Below, piece by piece: positions 17,038 through 25,088 of a stretch of 64,000 bases of DNA (positions are counted from its first letter, which is position 1; every line of letters starts with the position of its first letter). The notes below the pieces were generated by a model, which worked only from the letters and a program-made list of their open reading frames with translations, was not told the origin of the DNA and made no database searches. Position numbers and translations under genes: made by a program. Source of the DNA: Marimonas lutisalis (GTDB lineage Bacteria; Pseudomonadota; Alphaproteobacteria; Rhodobacterales; Rhodobacteraceae); contig NZ_SKCI01000001.1 in the NCBI RefSeq assembly GCF_005434965.1, positions 62,001 through 126,000 on the forward strand, in the 5' to 3' direction.

Positions 17038-18731
17038 GCGACCCATTCCGAAACGGGTGCCGCCGCTTCGGACAGCGACTGCGAGTGGATGTCGACCAGG
17101 CTTGGCCCGTCATGCGCCAGCGCCTTGGCCAGCACGGTGCGCAGGTCATCGGGATCGCGCACCGTCCAGGATTTGACGCCGAAGGCCGAGGCGACGGCGG
17201 CGTGATCGGTGCGGTTGAAATCGACGTTGTAGTAGCGTTCGCCAAAGCCCGATTTCTGCCCCGCCTTGATCCAGCTGAAGGTGGAATTCGAGAACACGAT
17301 CGAGGTGATGGGCATGCGGTGGCGCACCATGGTTTCATATTCGCCACAGGCAAAGCCGAAGGAGCCATCGCCCATCACGGCGATGGTTTTCACATCGGGC
17401 CGGCCGACATGGGCGCCCATGGCCGCACCGATGGAATAGCCGAGCGCCCCGTGCGCGCGGTTGGTGATGAAATGGCGGCCTGCGCGGGGCCAGCGGTAAT
17501 AGGCGCTGAAATAGGGGCAGGGGGTGCCGGGATCGGCGACGACGATGGCATCGTCATCGAGCACGTCCATGAGCGTGGCGATCACCGCCTCGGGGCGGAT
17601 CGGGGTTTCGCGGCTGGCGGCGAGGGGGGCGAATTGCGCCTGTTTTGCGGTCCACGCCGCGGCGGCGCGGGTGGTGCCGTTCTGGGCAGTGCACTTGCGG
17701 GCTTCCAGCGCGTCGGCGAGAGCGTCGAGCGCTAGGCGGGCATCGGCGACGATCGACACGGCGGTGTCGTAGTTGGTGCCGGGCACGGCCGGATCGCTGT
17801 CGATATGGATGACGGTGGTACCTTTGGCCGGAGAGCGCCAGCGTTCGGTGGTGACCGAGCCCGCGCGGCAGCCGATGAAGAGCACCACATCGGCGGCGTC
17901 GACCGTGGCGCGCGTGGCGGGGATGCCGCCGTTGGAGCCGACGACGCCCAGGGCCAGCGGATCGGTTTCGGCAATGGCGCCCTGGCCCGAGACGGTGGTG
18001 GCGACCGGCATGTCGAGTGCGCGCGCGACGCGGGCGAGCGCGGTGTCGGCGCCCGCGATCACCGGGCCGCCGCCGCAGATCGCGATGGCGTTCTGCGCTT
18101 TGGCGAGGATCGCCGCGGCCTCTTCGATCGCGGCGGGATCGGGGGCCTGCCGGTCGGCGGGGAAATGGGTGTGATCGGGGTCGGCATATATCTCGTCGGC
18201 GTCGACCGGGGCCTTTTGCGTGTCGAAGGGCAGCGAGAGATGCACCGCGCCGGGGGTGCCGGTGGTCATCTGGGCAAACGCCGTGCGCAGCATGGCGGGC
18301 AGTTGCGCGGCATCGTCGAGCGAGGCGTTCCACTTGGTCAGCGGTTTGAAGAGCGCGGGCTGGTCAAGCTCGGTCAGGGGGTATTTGCCGCGCGAGGTGG
18401 TGGCGACGTCCGAGGTGATGGCGAGGATCGGGATCGAGCTTTCGTTGGCTTCGACCACGCCGGGCAGGATGTAGGTGGCGCCGCCGCCGGAAGGCCCTTC
18501 GCAGACGCCGGGTTTGCCGGTGACGCGGGCATAGCCATCGGCCATGTAGGCGGCATGGCGTTCATCGCGGGTGAGGAAATGGGTGATCTGGTGATCGAGC
18601 CGCGCCAGCGCGTCATAGAAGGGCAGGGTTGTATCACCGCAGAGCCCGAACATGTGGCGCACGCCGTAAGCTTCGAGCATGCGCACGAGCGCCTCGCCGC
18701 CGGTCATCTGGTTGTGTTGTGCGTCTCGCAT
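17034..18731 (-). CDS. Thiamine-diphosphate-dependent enzyme, acetolactate synthase-like
   Basis: ThDP enzyme of 565 residues with the three-domain layout of the acetohydroxyacid synthase/benzoylformate decarboxylase group. The cofactor-activating Glu is E57 (TRDERHAAYMADGYAR). The ThDP-magnesium motif is MGDGSFGFACGEYET with the downstream Asn-Ser stretch (VFSNSTFSW), near residues 430-460. A glycine-rich SGGGATYILPG follows the N-terminal domain, where relatives have GPG. It is not a clear biosynthetic ilvB (no ilvN nearby). It probably decarboxylates or carboligates a 2-keto acid in a catabolic route. It faces a GntR gene across a palindromic operator. Confidence 0.82.
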   Translation of the reverse strand: MRDAQHNQMTGGEALVRMLEAYGVRHMFGLCGDTTLPFYDALARLDHQITHFLTRDERHAAYMADGYARVTGKPGVCEGPSGGGATYILPGVVEANESSIPILAITSDVATTSRGKYPLTELDQPALFKPLTKWNASLDDAAQLPAMLRTAFAQMTTGTPGAVHLSLPFDTQKAPVDADEIYADPDHTHFPADRQAPDPAAIEEAAAILAKAQNAIAICGGGPVIAGADTALARVARALDMPVATTVSGQGAIAETDPLALGVVGSNGGIPATRATVDAADVVLFIGCRAGSVTTERWRSPAKGTTVIHIDSDPAVPGTNYDTAVSIVADARLALDALADALEARKCTAQNGTTRAAAAWTAKQAQFAPLAASRETPIRPEAVIATLMDVLDDDAIVVADPGTPCPYFSAYYRWPRAGRHFITNRAHGALGYSIGAAMGAHVGRPDVKTIAVMGDGSFGFACGEYETMVRHRMPITSIVFSNSTFSWIKAGQKSGFGERYYNVDFNRTDHAAVASAFGVKSWTVRDPDDLRTVLAKALAHDGPSLVDIHSQSLSEAAAPVSEWVA

Positions 18732-18759
18732 GGCGGGGATCTCCGGGTTGGTATTTAGG

Positions 18760-18771
18760 CCTGTATACAGG
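18760..18771. promoter_or_regulatory. Perfect 12-bp palindrome, GntR operator candidate
   Basis: CCTGTATACAGG is a perfect palindrome in the 106-base gap between the leftward ThDP enzyme gene and the rightward gntR gene. Palindromes centred on TGTATACA are typical FCD-subfamily GntR sites. Position and form suggest that the neighbouring GntR protein binds here and controls both directions. Confidence 0.7.
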
Positions 18772-18837
18772 TTTGCATATTGATTTCAAGCCCGGGGCAT
18801 GGCATGCCGGAGCGCGACACGAGATAAGGGGAACGCC

Positions 18838-19539
18838 ATGAGCGAAGGGCGCGTCGAGGACATTTACCGCTGGCTGAAGGCCAAGGCGGTTTCCTTCGAG
18901 GTAAAACCCGGGGACCGGATCAACGAGGGCGCGCTGGCGCGGGAGTTCGGGGTGAGCCGGACGCCGCTGCGCGAGGCGCTGAACCGGCTGGTGTCGGAGC
19001 GGTTCTTTGAATTCCGCGCGGGGCAGGGATTTTACTGCCGCGGATTGGAAGCGCAGGAGATTTTCGACCTGTTCGAGTTGCGCCGCATTCTGGAGATGGC
19101 CGCCGCACGGGCGGCCTGTGAGCGGGCCAGCGACGAGGGATTGCGCGGCTTGCGCGAGGAACTTTATGCGCGGGGGCTGGAGACGCAGGGACTGAGCGTG
19201 GCGGAGGCCTGTGCGCGGGACGAGGCGTTTCACGTGGGCATCGCGCGGTTGGCGGGCAATGCCGAGCTGACCGCGCAGCTGGAGCATATCAACGAGCGCA
19301 TCCGGTTCATCCGCTGGATCGAGATGCAGGCGCGGGTGAAGAAATCGAAAAAGCAGCACATGGCGATCATGGACGCGCTGGAGGCGCGCAATGCGAACAA
19401 GGCGGCGCGGCTTCTGGGCGAGCATATCGAGAAGCGGATGGACCAGATCCTGGCCTCGGTCCGCGAGGGGATCGCCAACATCTATCTTGATGGCGGCGAA
19501 GTGTTGCAGGACCAGGTGCTGACAGAGGATGCGGCATGA
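18838..19539 (+). CDS. GntR-family regulator, FCD subfamily
   Basis: Repressor of 233 residues. The N-terminal winged helix-turn-helix (residues 3-68) has the family phrase EGALAREFGVSRTPLREALN, and the helical FCD ligand domain has DLFELRRILEMAAARAA with metal-binding His residues later (DEAFHVGIARLAGN, HMAIMDALEARN). FadR/LldR-type FCD proteins sense organic acids. The ATG at 18838 follows ATAAGGGGA. Its stop overlaps the start of the racemase-like gene (ATGA at 19536), so the two are one unit; the palindrome at 18760 is the likely binding site. Confidence 0.9.
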   Translation: MSEGRVEDIYRWLKAKAVSFEVKPGDRINEGALAREFGVSRTPLREALNRLVSERFFEFRAGQGFYCRGLEAQEIFDLFELRRILEMAAARAACERASDEGLRGLREELYARGLETQGLSVAEACARDEAFHVGIARLAGNAELTAQLEHINERIRFIRWIEMQARVKKSKKQHMAIMDALEARNANKAARLLGEHIEKRMDQILASVREGIANIYLDGGEVLQDQVLTEDAA

Positions 19540-20255
19540 AGGTGCAGGGCGGCAAGGCGGTTTACGGGGCCTCGGTCGGGATCCTGATGCTGGATGCGCG
19601 GTTCCCGCGGATCCCGGGGGATATGGGCAATGCGCTGACCTGGCCTTTCCCGGTGCACTACAAGGTGGTGCGCGATGCATCGCCCGACCGGGTGGTACGT
19701 CGCGGCGCGGAAGGGATGCTTGAGGCATTCATTGCCGCCGCGCAGGAGCTGGAGCGCGACGGGGTGGATGGGATCACCACGAATTGCGGGTTCCTGGCGC
19801 TGTTCCAGGAGGAACTGGCGGCGGCGGTGAGCGTGCCGGTGGTGACGTCATCCCTGATGCAGGTGGAACAGGTGAACCGGGTACTGCCCAGGGGGCGGCG
19901 CGCGGGTGTGCTGACGATTTCGGCCACGAGCCTGACACCGCTGCACCTGGAGCGCGCACGGGTGCCCGAAGGTACGCCGATCGGCACGACGGAGGGCGGG
20001 CGCGAGTTTACCCGCGCGATCCTGGACAATGAGGAGTTCCTGGACGTGGAGGCGGCGCGGGCCGACAATGTGGAGGCGGCGCTGGCCCTGCAGAAAGCCA
20101 ATCCTGAGCTGGGCGCGATCGTTCTGGAATGCACCAACATGTCGCCCTATGCGCCCGATATCGCGCGGGCGACCGGCCTGCCGGTTTTCTCGATCGTGAC
20201 GCTGGTGACGTGGTTCCGGCAATCGCTGGTGCCACCTGTCTTCGAATTGCGTTAG
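19536..20255 (+). CDS. Asp/Glu racemase-superfamily protein
   Basis: Aspartate/glutamate/hydantoin racemase-fold protein of 239 residues. The two catalytic-type cysteines are in GITTNCGFLALFQ (about residue 86) and VLECTNMSPYA (about 200). The superfamily includes amino acid racemases, hydantoin racemases, maleate isomerase and arylmalonate decarboxylase; two cysteines fit a racemase or isomerase, but the substrate is unknown. Translationally coupled to gntR and divergent from the ThDP enzyme, so these three probably serve one acid- or amino-acid-catabolic route. Confidence 0.8.
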   Translation: MKVQGGKAVYGASVGILMLDARFPRIPGDMGNALTWPFPVHYKVVRDASPDRVVRRGAEGMLEAFIAAAQELERDGVDGITTNCGFLALFQEELAAAVSVPVVTSSLMQVEQVNRVLPRGRRAGVLTISATSLTPLHLERARVPEGTPIGTTEGGREFTRAILDNEEFLDVEAARADNVEAALALQKANPELGAIVLECTNMSPYAPDIARATGLPVFSIVTLVTWFRQSLVPPVFELR

Positions 20256-20285
20256 ACGCGGTCCGCCTTGCATAGTTTGCGGCGA

Positions 20286-20317
20286 CAGAAGACGCGAAAC
20301 CGGTTTGCCTACTTCTG
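20286..20317. terminator. Palindrome between convergent genes
   Basis: CAGAAG (20286-20291) and CTTCTG (20312-20317) enclose a perfect AAACCGGTTT palindrome (20297-20306). It covers the end of the 53-base gap between the racemase-like gene and the convergent DUF3326 gene and overlaps the latter's stop. The same AAACCGGTTT core recurs near 35625. A two-way termination role is plausible. Confidence 0.4.
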
Positions 20318-21631
20318 CCCGTAGACCTCAAGTGCGGCCTTGGCAAAGGGGCGGCGGGCCGAATACGGATCAAGCCCCTGGCGCAACGCGGCAATGACAC
20401 CGGCGGCTTCCCAGTAATTGTCCACTTGGAAGAACTGGCCCGGCGCCCAGGGCATGTGGGTGAGATCGTTTTCGAGGATGTTTTCGTTTTCGCGCACGGC
20501 GATGACGGTGATGCCCTGCTTGAGCGCGGCGAGCGTCGGCAGGCCGATGCATTTGTCGGGAATGACGAGGCAGGAGATGTCCTCGGCCGTGATCGCGTCT
20601 TTGGGCCAGCCCTGCGCGGTGGGATGCACGATGCGGGGGCTTTGCCGCAGGCCCTTGAGCACGCATTGGAAGTAGGTCAGGGAAATCGCTTCGGCGGCCA
20701 TGCGCGGATCGACCTGGCCCACCGACATGCGGGCGATCTCGAGGCTTTCGTCGATCGGGGCATGGGCCGTAGGCACATCAAAGAGGCTTGATACGGCGTG
20801 GGTGAAGATCGCCTCGACCCCGCCCCAGGGATTGATCATCTCGCCGTCGCTTTCAAAATACTCGGTGTGATACTGCACCGGCAGATCGATCATGGTGGCA
20901 AAGGCCACGGCGTCATAGGTGCCGGCACGTTCTTCCAGCAGTCGGCAGAGGTGGTCGACCCCTTCGACCATGCCCGAGGCACGGCCCGACGCGGTGTAAG
21001 TGGCCGAGAGCCGGACCGGCGGGTCGAGCAGGACGGTTGGGCCGGTGGTGAGCCCGAAGACGGCCCGGGCGGCGTTGACGGTGTTGATCGTGGAATCCCG
21101 CAGTTGGGGTTCGGGGTGGTTGTCCATCACCGTCAGCACCCGGTTGGCGCGCACCGGCTGAAGACCGATGGTGCCCATGAAAAGGCGGGATAGAACGCTG
21201 CCTTCGACGTAGAGCGCGTTTTCCGGCATCTCGTTCAGGTCGGAGGCGTTGACCACGTTGGGGTGCAGCAGGACCCGGTCGCAGAGCGTGGCGATCACGC
21301 GGGCGGCCGGCGTGGCGTCGCCCGCGTGCCCGCCGATGGTCGAGCCGATACCGGTGGGAACCAGGAAGGCGGCGTTGAAGCTGGAGCGGTTTTCCGGGCC
21401 GCGCTGGCGGAAATCGAAGATCGAGCCCAGCTTTTCGCGCTGGGCGTCACTGGCATCTTCGATCAGGCCGACTTCACAGTGACAGAAATCGGGGTCCGAC
21501 TTGGTGACGACGAAGCGGTTGGCGATGCAGTTGGGGCCGAGCGCGTCGGCGACGCTGTCGGTGGCGGCAGCCAAAGGATCGTCGGAGGCGCACAGAGCGG
21601 GGATCCGGATGTCTTTTTCGTGGATTTTCAT
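20309..21631 (-). CDS. DUF3326 family protein
   Basis: Protein of 440 residues matching the DUF3326 signature as I remember it: FLVPTGIGSTIGGHAGDA, then DRVLLHPNVVNASDLNEMP, ALYVEGSVLSRLFMGTIGL and PVRANRVLTVMDNHPE; a later VIPDKCIGLPTLAALKQG and IAVRENENIL are also typical. The function of the family is unknown. The ATG at 21629-21631 is used because the match begins there (MKIHEKDIRIPA); the open frame upstream lies in the preceding gene. Only 4 bases separate it from the NspC-like decarboxylase gene upstream, so both are made from one message, suggesting work on a shared substrate. No signal peptide or membrane segment. Confidence 0.85.
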   Translation of the reverse strand: MKIHEKDIRIPALCASDDPLAAATDSVADALGPNCIANRFVVTKSDPDFCHCEVGLIEDASDAQREKLGSIFDFRQRGPENRSSFNAAFLVPTGIGSTIGGHAGDATPAARVIATLCDRVLLHPNVVNASDLNEMPENALYVEGSVLSRLFMGTIGLQPVRANRVLTVMDNHPEPQLRDSTINTVNAARAVFGLTTGPTVLLDPPVRLSATYTASGRASGMVEGVDHLCRLLEERAGTYDAVAFATMIDLPVQYHTEYFESDGEMINPWGGVEAIFTHAVSSLFDVPTAHAPIDESLEIARMSVGQVDPRMAAEAISLTYFQCVLKGLRQSPRIVHPTAQGWPKDAITAEDISCLVIPDKCIGLPTLAALKQGITVIAVRENENILENDLTHMPWAPGQFFQVDNYWEAAGVIAALRQGLDPYSARRPFAKAALEVYGQK

Positions 21632-21635
21632 GGTG

Positions 21636-22823
21636 TCATACTCCGCATCTGGCCTTGAAATCTTCGAACTCATAGCGCCGTGACAAGGTGAAGCTGCCAT
21701 CGGCGGCGTGCCAGTAGACCGAGGGCAGGTTCACCCCGTTGAACATGTGCGCCTTGACCATGCTGTAGGCGCCGGCCTCTTCCACGATGACCTGTGCGCC
21801 CAGTTCCAGCGGTTCGGCAAAGGCGTATTCACCGAAGATATCACCGGCGAGGCAGGTCGCACCGGCAAGGATGTATTTGTGGGGCTGGCCTTCCTTGTCA
21901 CCGGCAACAGCGGGTTCGAACTGGAATTCGAAGCTTTCCGGCATGTGGTTCACGCTGGCATCGAGCACCGCGACCGTGGCGCCGCCGCTGGCGAACAGAT
22001 CGACCACAGTGGCGACCAGGCGCCCGGAGTCGCGGATGATCGAGGTACCCGGTTCCAGAAAGACCTTGAGCCCGTATTTGGAGCGCAGGAGATCGACGGC
22101 CTGATCAAATGGCGCGTAGTTCGTGCCGGGCCGGAACATGTAGCCGCCGCCGAGGTTGATCCATTGGAGCTGCTCAAGCAGTGGGCCAATATAGCGGTCG
22201 AGCTGTTCGACGGTCAGACGCAGGTCATCGAAATCCGTCGACTCGGAATTCGAATGGATGAGCAGACCGGTCAACCCGTCGAGCCGCCGGGGCTCGTTCT
22301 TGCGCACTTCGCGTAGGTCCGACAGCGGCGCGCCGAGCTTGGAATGGCGGCGGCAGGGATCGAAGCGTTCATCCTGGATCAGCGAAATCTCGGGGTTGAC
22401 GCGCAGACCGAAGGCGGCGCGCGTGCTGCCCGACGGTTTGAACCGGTCCCATTGCGACAGAGAGTTGAGCGAAATCATGTCCGACAGGGCCGCGAGCTCG
22501 TCGATCTCGGCAGGCACGATGGCGGGGGTGGTGAGGTGGATCAGGCCCTGCGGGCCAAGCACCTCGCGCGCGAGCCTGGCTTCGAAGAGCGAGCTTGCGT
22601 GCAGGCCTGCGGTGAAATCGGCGAGGCGTTTCAACGCCATGGGAAAGGCGCAGGATTTCATTGCGAAGAGCAGGTTTGCACCGGCCTGGGCAGAGGCATC
22701 GCGCGCCGCTGTCACATCTGTGACCAGGGTTTTTTCGTCAAAGACATAGGCCGGGGTTTCGACCGCACCGTGCGGAATCTGCCGCCCTTCCGGCGGTTTC
22801 GGGGGCACTAGGCTATCTGGCAT
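21636..22823 (-). CDS. PLP-dependent decarboxylase, carboxynorspermidine decarboxylase-like
   Basis: Fold-type III PLP enzyme of 395 residues. The PLP lysine is in LLFAMKSCAFPMALKRL (about residue 49), the Gly-rich phosphate loop in INLGGGYMF, and a C-terminal AGATCLAGDIFGEY matches the catalytic Cys segment of NspC. NspC makes norspermidine or spermidine from the carboxy-precursor. Two family positions look altered: the segment usually HxxCE reads LLIHSNSES, and EPGEA reads EPGTS. The start ATG (22821-22823) has CAGGAG nine bases ahead; a longer frame exists but is unsupported. It leads the two-gene operon with DUF3326 and no carboxynorspermidine dehydrogenase is adjacent, so the substrate may differ. 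Confidence 0.82.
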   Translation of the reverse strand: MPDSLVPPKPPEGRQIPHGAVETPAYVFDEKTLVTDVTAARDASAQAGANLLFAMKSCAFPMALKRLADFTAGLHASSLFEARLAREVLGPQGLIHLTTPAIVPAEIDELAALSDMISLNSLSQWDRFKPSGSTRAAFGLRVNPEISLIQDERFDPCRRHSKLGAPLSDLREVRKNEPRRLDGLTGLLIHSNSESTDFDDLRLTVEQLDRYIGPLLEQLQWINLGGGYMFRPGTNYAPFDQAVDLLRSKYGLKVFLEPGTSIIRDSGRLVATVVDLFASGGATVAVLDASVNHMPESFEFQFEPAVAGDKEGQPHKYILAGATCLAGDIFGEYAFAEPLELGAQVIVEEAGAYSMVKAHMFNGVNLPSVYWHAADGSFTLSRRYEFEDFKARCGV

Positions 22824-23247
22824 GGAAATCGCTCCTGCTGATCCGCCGACTACGCGAGCGGCCGTTTCCTGAAACCTTTCTAGGAAGAACTTTCCGGCGG
22901 GTCGTTGATGTCGGTCAATTTTTCCGGTTGCCGGTTGGGGGGCATCTTGGACTGGGGGACGCCGGCGAGAGCGGCGACGGTGATCCTGTCGCCGATGGGA
23001 ATGCACTGGACGCGCTGCGTGATCCGGGGATCAGCTCCTTGCCGGCACGGTGGCAGAGGCCAGATCCGTGGCGGAAAGGCTGCGTTATCAAGTCTCGTGA
23101 AAGCAAAAGCTCTAGGGCGTACCTTCGCAAACTGAGTTCATTTCTCGAATGTCATAAGCTTCGTTAGTCCCTGCCTAGATTGTGCTGGCTCCGTCGGCAT
23201 TTTGGGCGTGCCGTGGTGCAAACATATTACGGCAACAGACGGGCAAT
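22824..23247. other. 424-base gap at the left edge of the low-GC region
   Basis: No convincing gene. A minus-strand open frame ending at 22880 has a fairly natural last 35 residues but no start or recognisable motif. The half next to nspC is GC-rich like the left part of the window, and the other half (from about 23.1 kb) is AT-richer, so the boundary of the foreign-looking region falls here. No copy of the tRNA-Phe 3' end was found. Confidence 0.4.
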
Positions 23248-24204
23248 CTAGCCGGACGCTCTTGAGCCTTGGGAAGCGAGGTATGCATCTAACTCACCGA
23301 CGAAACGGTCTGATTTGTCTGCGATCCATTCGACGAATAGTGCCCGCAGATCAGAGTTCGCCCGGGATCGCGCCCATAGGAGTCGATAGGCGTACTTTGT
23401 CCTGCACATCATTGACGGGCCGAATGGCAGAATGAGCGCCCCAGCTTTCAACGCATGGAATGCCTCCACAACGCCGCAAAGCGCCAAACCCTGACCAACT
23501 GCCGCCGCTTGAAGCCCTGAACCTGTTTTCGAGATGCGTACACCATGGTTTAGATGATCGCGGTCAAACCCGAAGGCATCGCCCCATGCCTGGAAGTCCA
23601 GCCATCCCGGGTCCTTGGTGCGATTGGTGACGTGGATGAGCGGTACACCCTTTAGCGATCGCGCGTCCGGACCCAACCCGTGCTGGTCTGCAAAAGCGGG
23701 TGAGCATACTGGGGCAACAAAATCACCGAACAACACGCGTTCTTCCAATACAGTGTCACGGGTTGGACCGTATCTGATCGCAAGATCATAGTCTTCTCTC
23801 ACCAAGTCGATATCGCGATTGGATGGGTCAAAGTAAAAGTCCGCATCCGGGTATTGCAGGTGGAACTCCACAAGCATCGGCGATAGCCAATTTTCCGAAA
23901 AGGACTCCGGCAGGGTAATGCGTAGACGGCCAGCCGCGTCGTTCGGCTTCAGTTGCTCAAATGCCTGGGCAAGCCTTGCAAAGCCGTCTTCTAATAAATC
24001 CTGAACCCGCAACGCACCCTCAGTTGGCTCGATGCCCGCGCTAGAGCGAATGAACAGACTTTTGCCGAGGTAAAGTTCTAGAGACCGAACCCTTTGCCCA
24101 ACAGCAGCCGGAGTAATTCCAAGTTCGTTGGCGGCCAGTGAAAAGCTCCCATGCCGCAATGTAGCGTCCAGAGCGCGCAAAGCGTTCAAATGAGAAAGAT
24201 GCAT
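23248..24204 (-). CDS. LysR-type transcriptional regulator, GcvA-like
   Basis: LysR-family protein, 318 residues. Helix-turn-helix at residues 1-60 (LSHLNALRALDATLRHGSFS, then GITPAAVGQRVRSLE); the effector domain has the GcvA-group phrase VREDYDLAIRYGP. Divergent from the GST gene across 130 bases, so it likely regulates that gene. Base composition is lower in GC than the flanking chromosome, with more A/T third positions, which fits acquisition by transfer. Confidence 0.88.
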   Translation of the reverse strand: MHLSHLNALRALDATLRHGSFSLAANELGITPAAVGQRVRSLELYLGKSLFIRSSAGIEPTEGALRVQDLLEDGFARLAQAFEQLKPNDAAGRLRITLPESFSENWLSPMLVEFHLQYPDADFYFDPSNRDIDLVREDYDLAIRYGPTRDTVLEERVLFGDFVAPVCSPAFADQHGLGPDARSLKGVPLIHVTNRTKDPGWLDFQAWGDAFGFDRDHLNHGVRISKTGSGLQAAAVGQGLALCGVVEAFHALKAGALILPFGPSMMCRTKYAYRLLWARSRANSDLRALFVEWIADKSDRFVGELDAYLASQGSRASG

Positions 24205-24334
24205 GCCGATAGCCTAAAGGTCTCCTTTAGTGCATCCAAACTAAATCACGCGTGCAAAGCGCGCGCACCCGCCCATACTAAGCATTGGGGCACAGGATGC
24301 CGCCACGAAAACGGAACCATTGGGAAGACGCGAC

Positions 24335-24967
24335 ATGTTCACGCTTTATTGGGAACATCTGGCAGGCTCGATTGTGGTGCAGGCCGTCCTTGAAGAAATT
24401 GGTGCAGAATATCGACTGCACTATGTGGACATGGGCGCTGACGCACATCGCGCCACAGATTTCCTGAGGCTAAACCCAACCGGCCGGATACCGGCTCTTG
24501 GCTACGCGGATGGCAGGACGATTGGAGAGACTGCCGCGATTGTTATGCTACTAGGCGAGATGTACCCTGAGACTGGGGTCACTCCGGCGCCCGGCGATGA
24601 TAATCGTGGAGAGTTTCTGTTTTGGCTGAATGTCATGACGACCTCAGGTTACATGACTGCAGCACGCCTCGGGCACCCCGAGCGTTATGCGAACAGCAGC
24701 AAAGCGATTGAGGAAGTCGGCGCAAAAGCGTCTGTCGATTACGATGCCTTTTTCGATGTCATGGAAGAGGCTATTGCGGGCGGTCCTTACTTTATCGCGA
24801 GCGGTATGACCGCGCTGGATTTCTACGTCACAATGCTGACAGAGTGGCACGCCGACAAAAAGTCTCTCTTTAGTTCACGATCCAAGCTTGGTGCGCTTTG
24901 CAAGGCTGTGAACGAAAGCTGTTCCTACAAGGCAGCAATGAAGACACATGCACTGCCGCTGACCTGA
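24335..24967 (+). CDS. Glutathione S-transferase family protein
   Basis: GST of 210 residues: thioredoxin-fold N-terminal domain (MFTLYWEHLAGSIVVQAVLE) with the cis-Pro loop GRIPALGYADGRTIGETAAI, then a helical domain. The usual catalytic Ser/Cys/Tyr near residue 10 is not obvious, so the class is unclear; beta-class-like members are closest. The ATG at 24335 is preferred over the in-frame TTG 15 bases upstream because the fold begins there. Divergent from a LysR gene and low in GC like the rest of the island. Confidence 0.8.
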   Translation: MFTLYWEHLAGSIVVQAVLEEIGAEYRLHYVDMGADAHRATDFLRLNPTGRIPALGYADGRTIGETAAIVMLLGEMYPETGVTPAPGDDNRGEFLFWLNVMTTSGYMTAARLGHPERYANSSKAIEEVGAKASVDYDAFFDVMEEAIAGGPYFIASGMTALDFYVTMLTEWHADKKSLFSSRSKLGALCKAVNESCSYKAAMKTHALPLT

Positions 24968-25088
24968 AAATACAAGCGGTCAATCTCTGCGGTTTGCTCC
25001 AATAGCTGTTTGACGGACGAAGCAGCTTCATTTGACATTCCTTTTCCGCCTGGTGAGCAGTGCTCCCGATAAGGCAAGACTGGATGTT

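Noticed and set aside
17034-18731. Biosynthetic acetolactate synthase (ilvB)
   Set aside because: No ilvN/ilvC next to it, GntR-linked, and the N-terminal glycine loop differs from the usual form.
22880-23130. Minus-strand open frame upstream of the NspC-like gene
   Set aside because: Plausible last 35 residues, but no start codon, ribosome site or recognised domain; could not be supported as a gene.
22900-23250. Left attachment site (copy of the tRNA-Phe 3' end) for the island
   Set aside because: I looked for GGGGGCGGAATCGAACC-like text by eye and found none; it may lie elsewhere or be lost.
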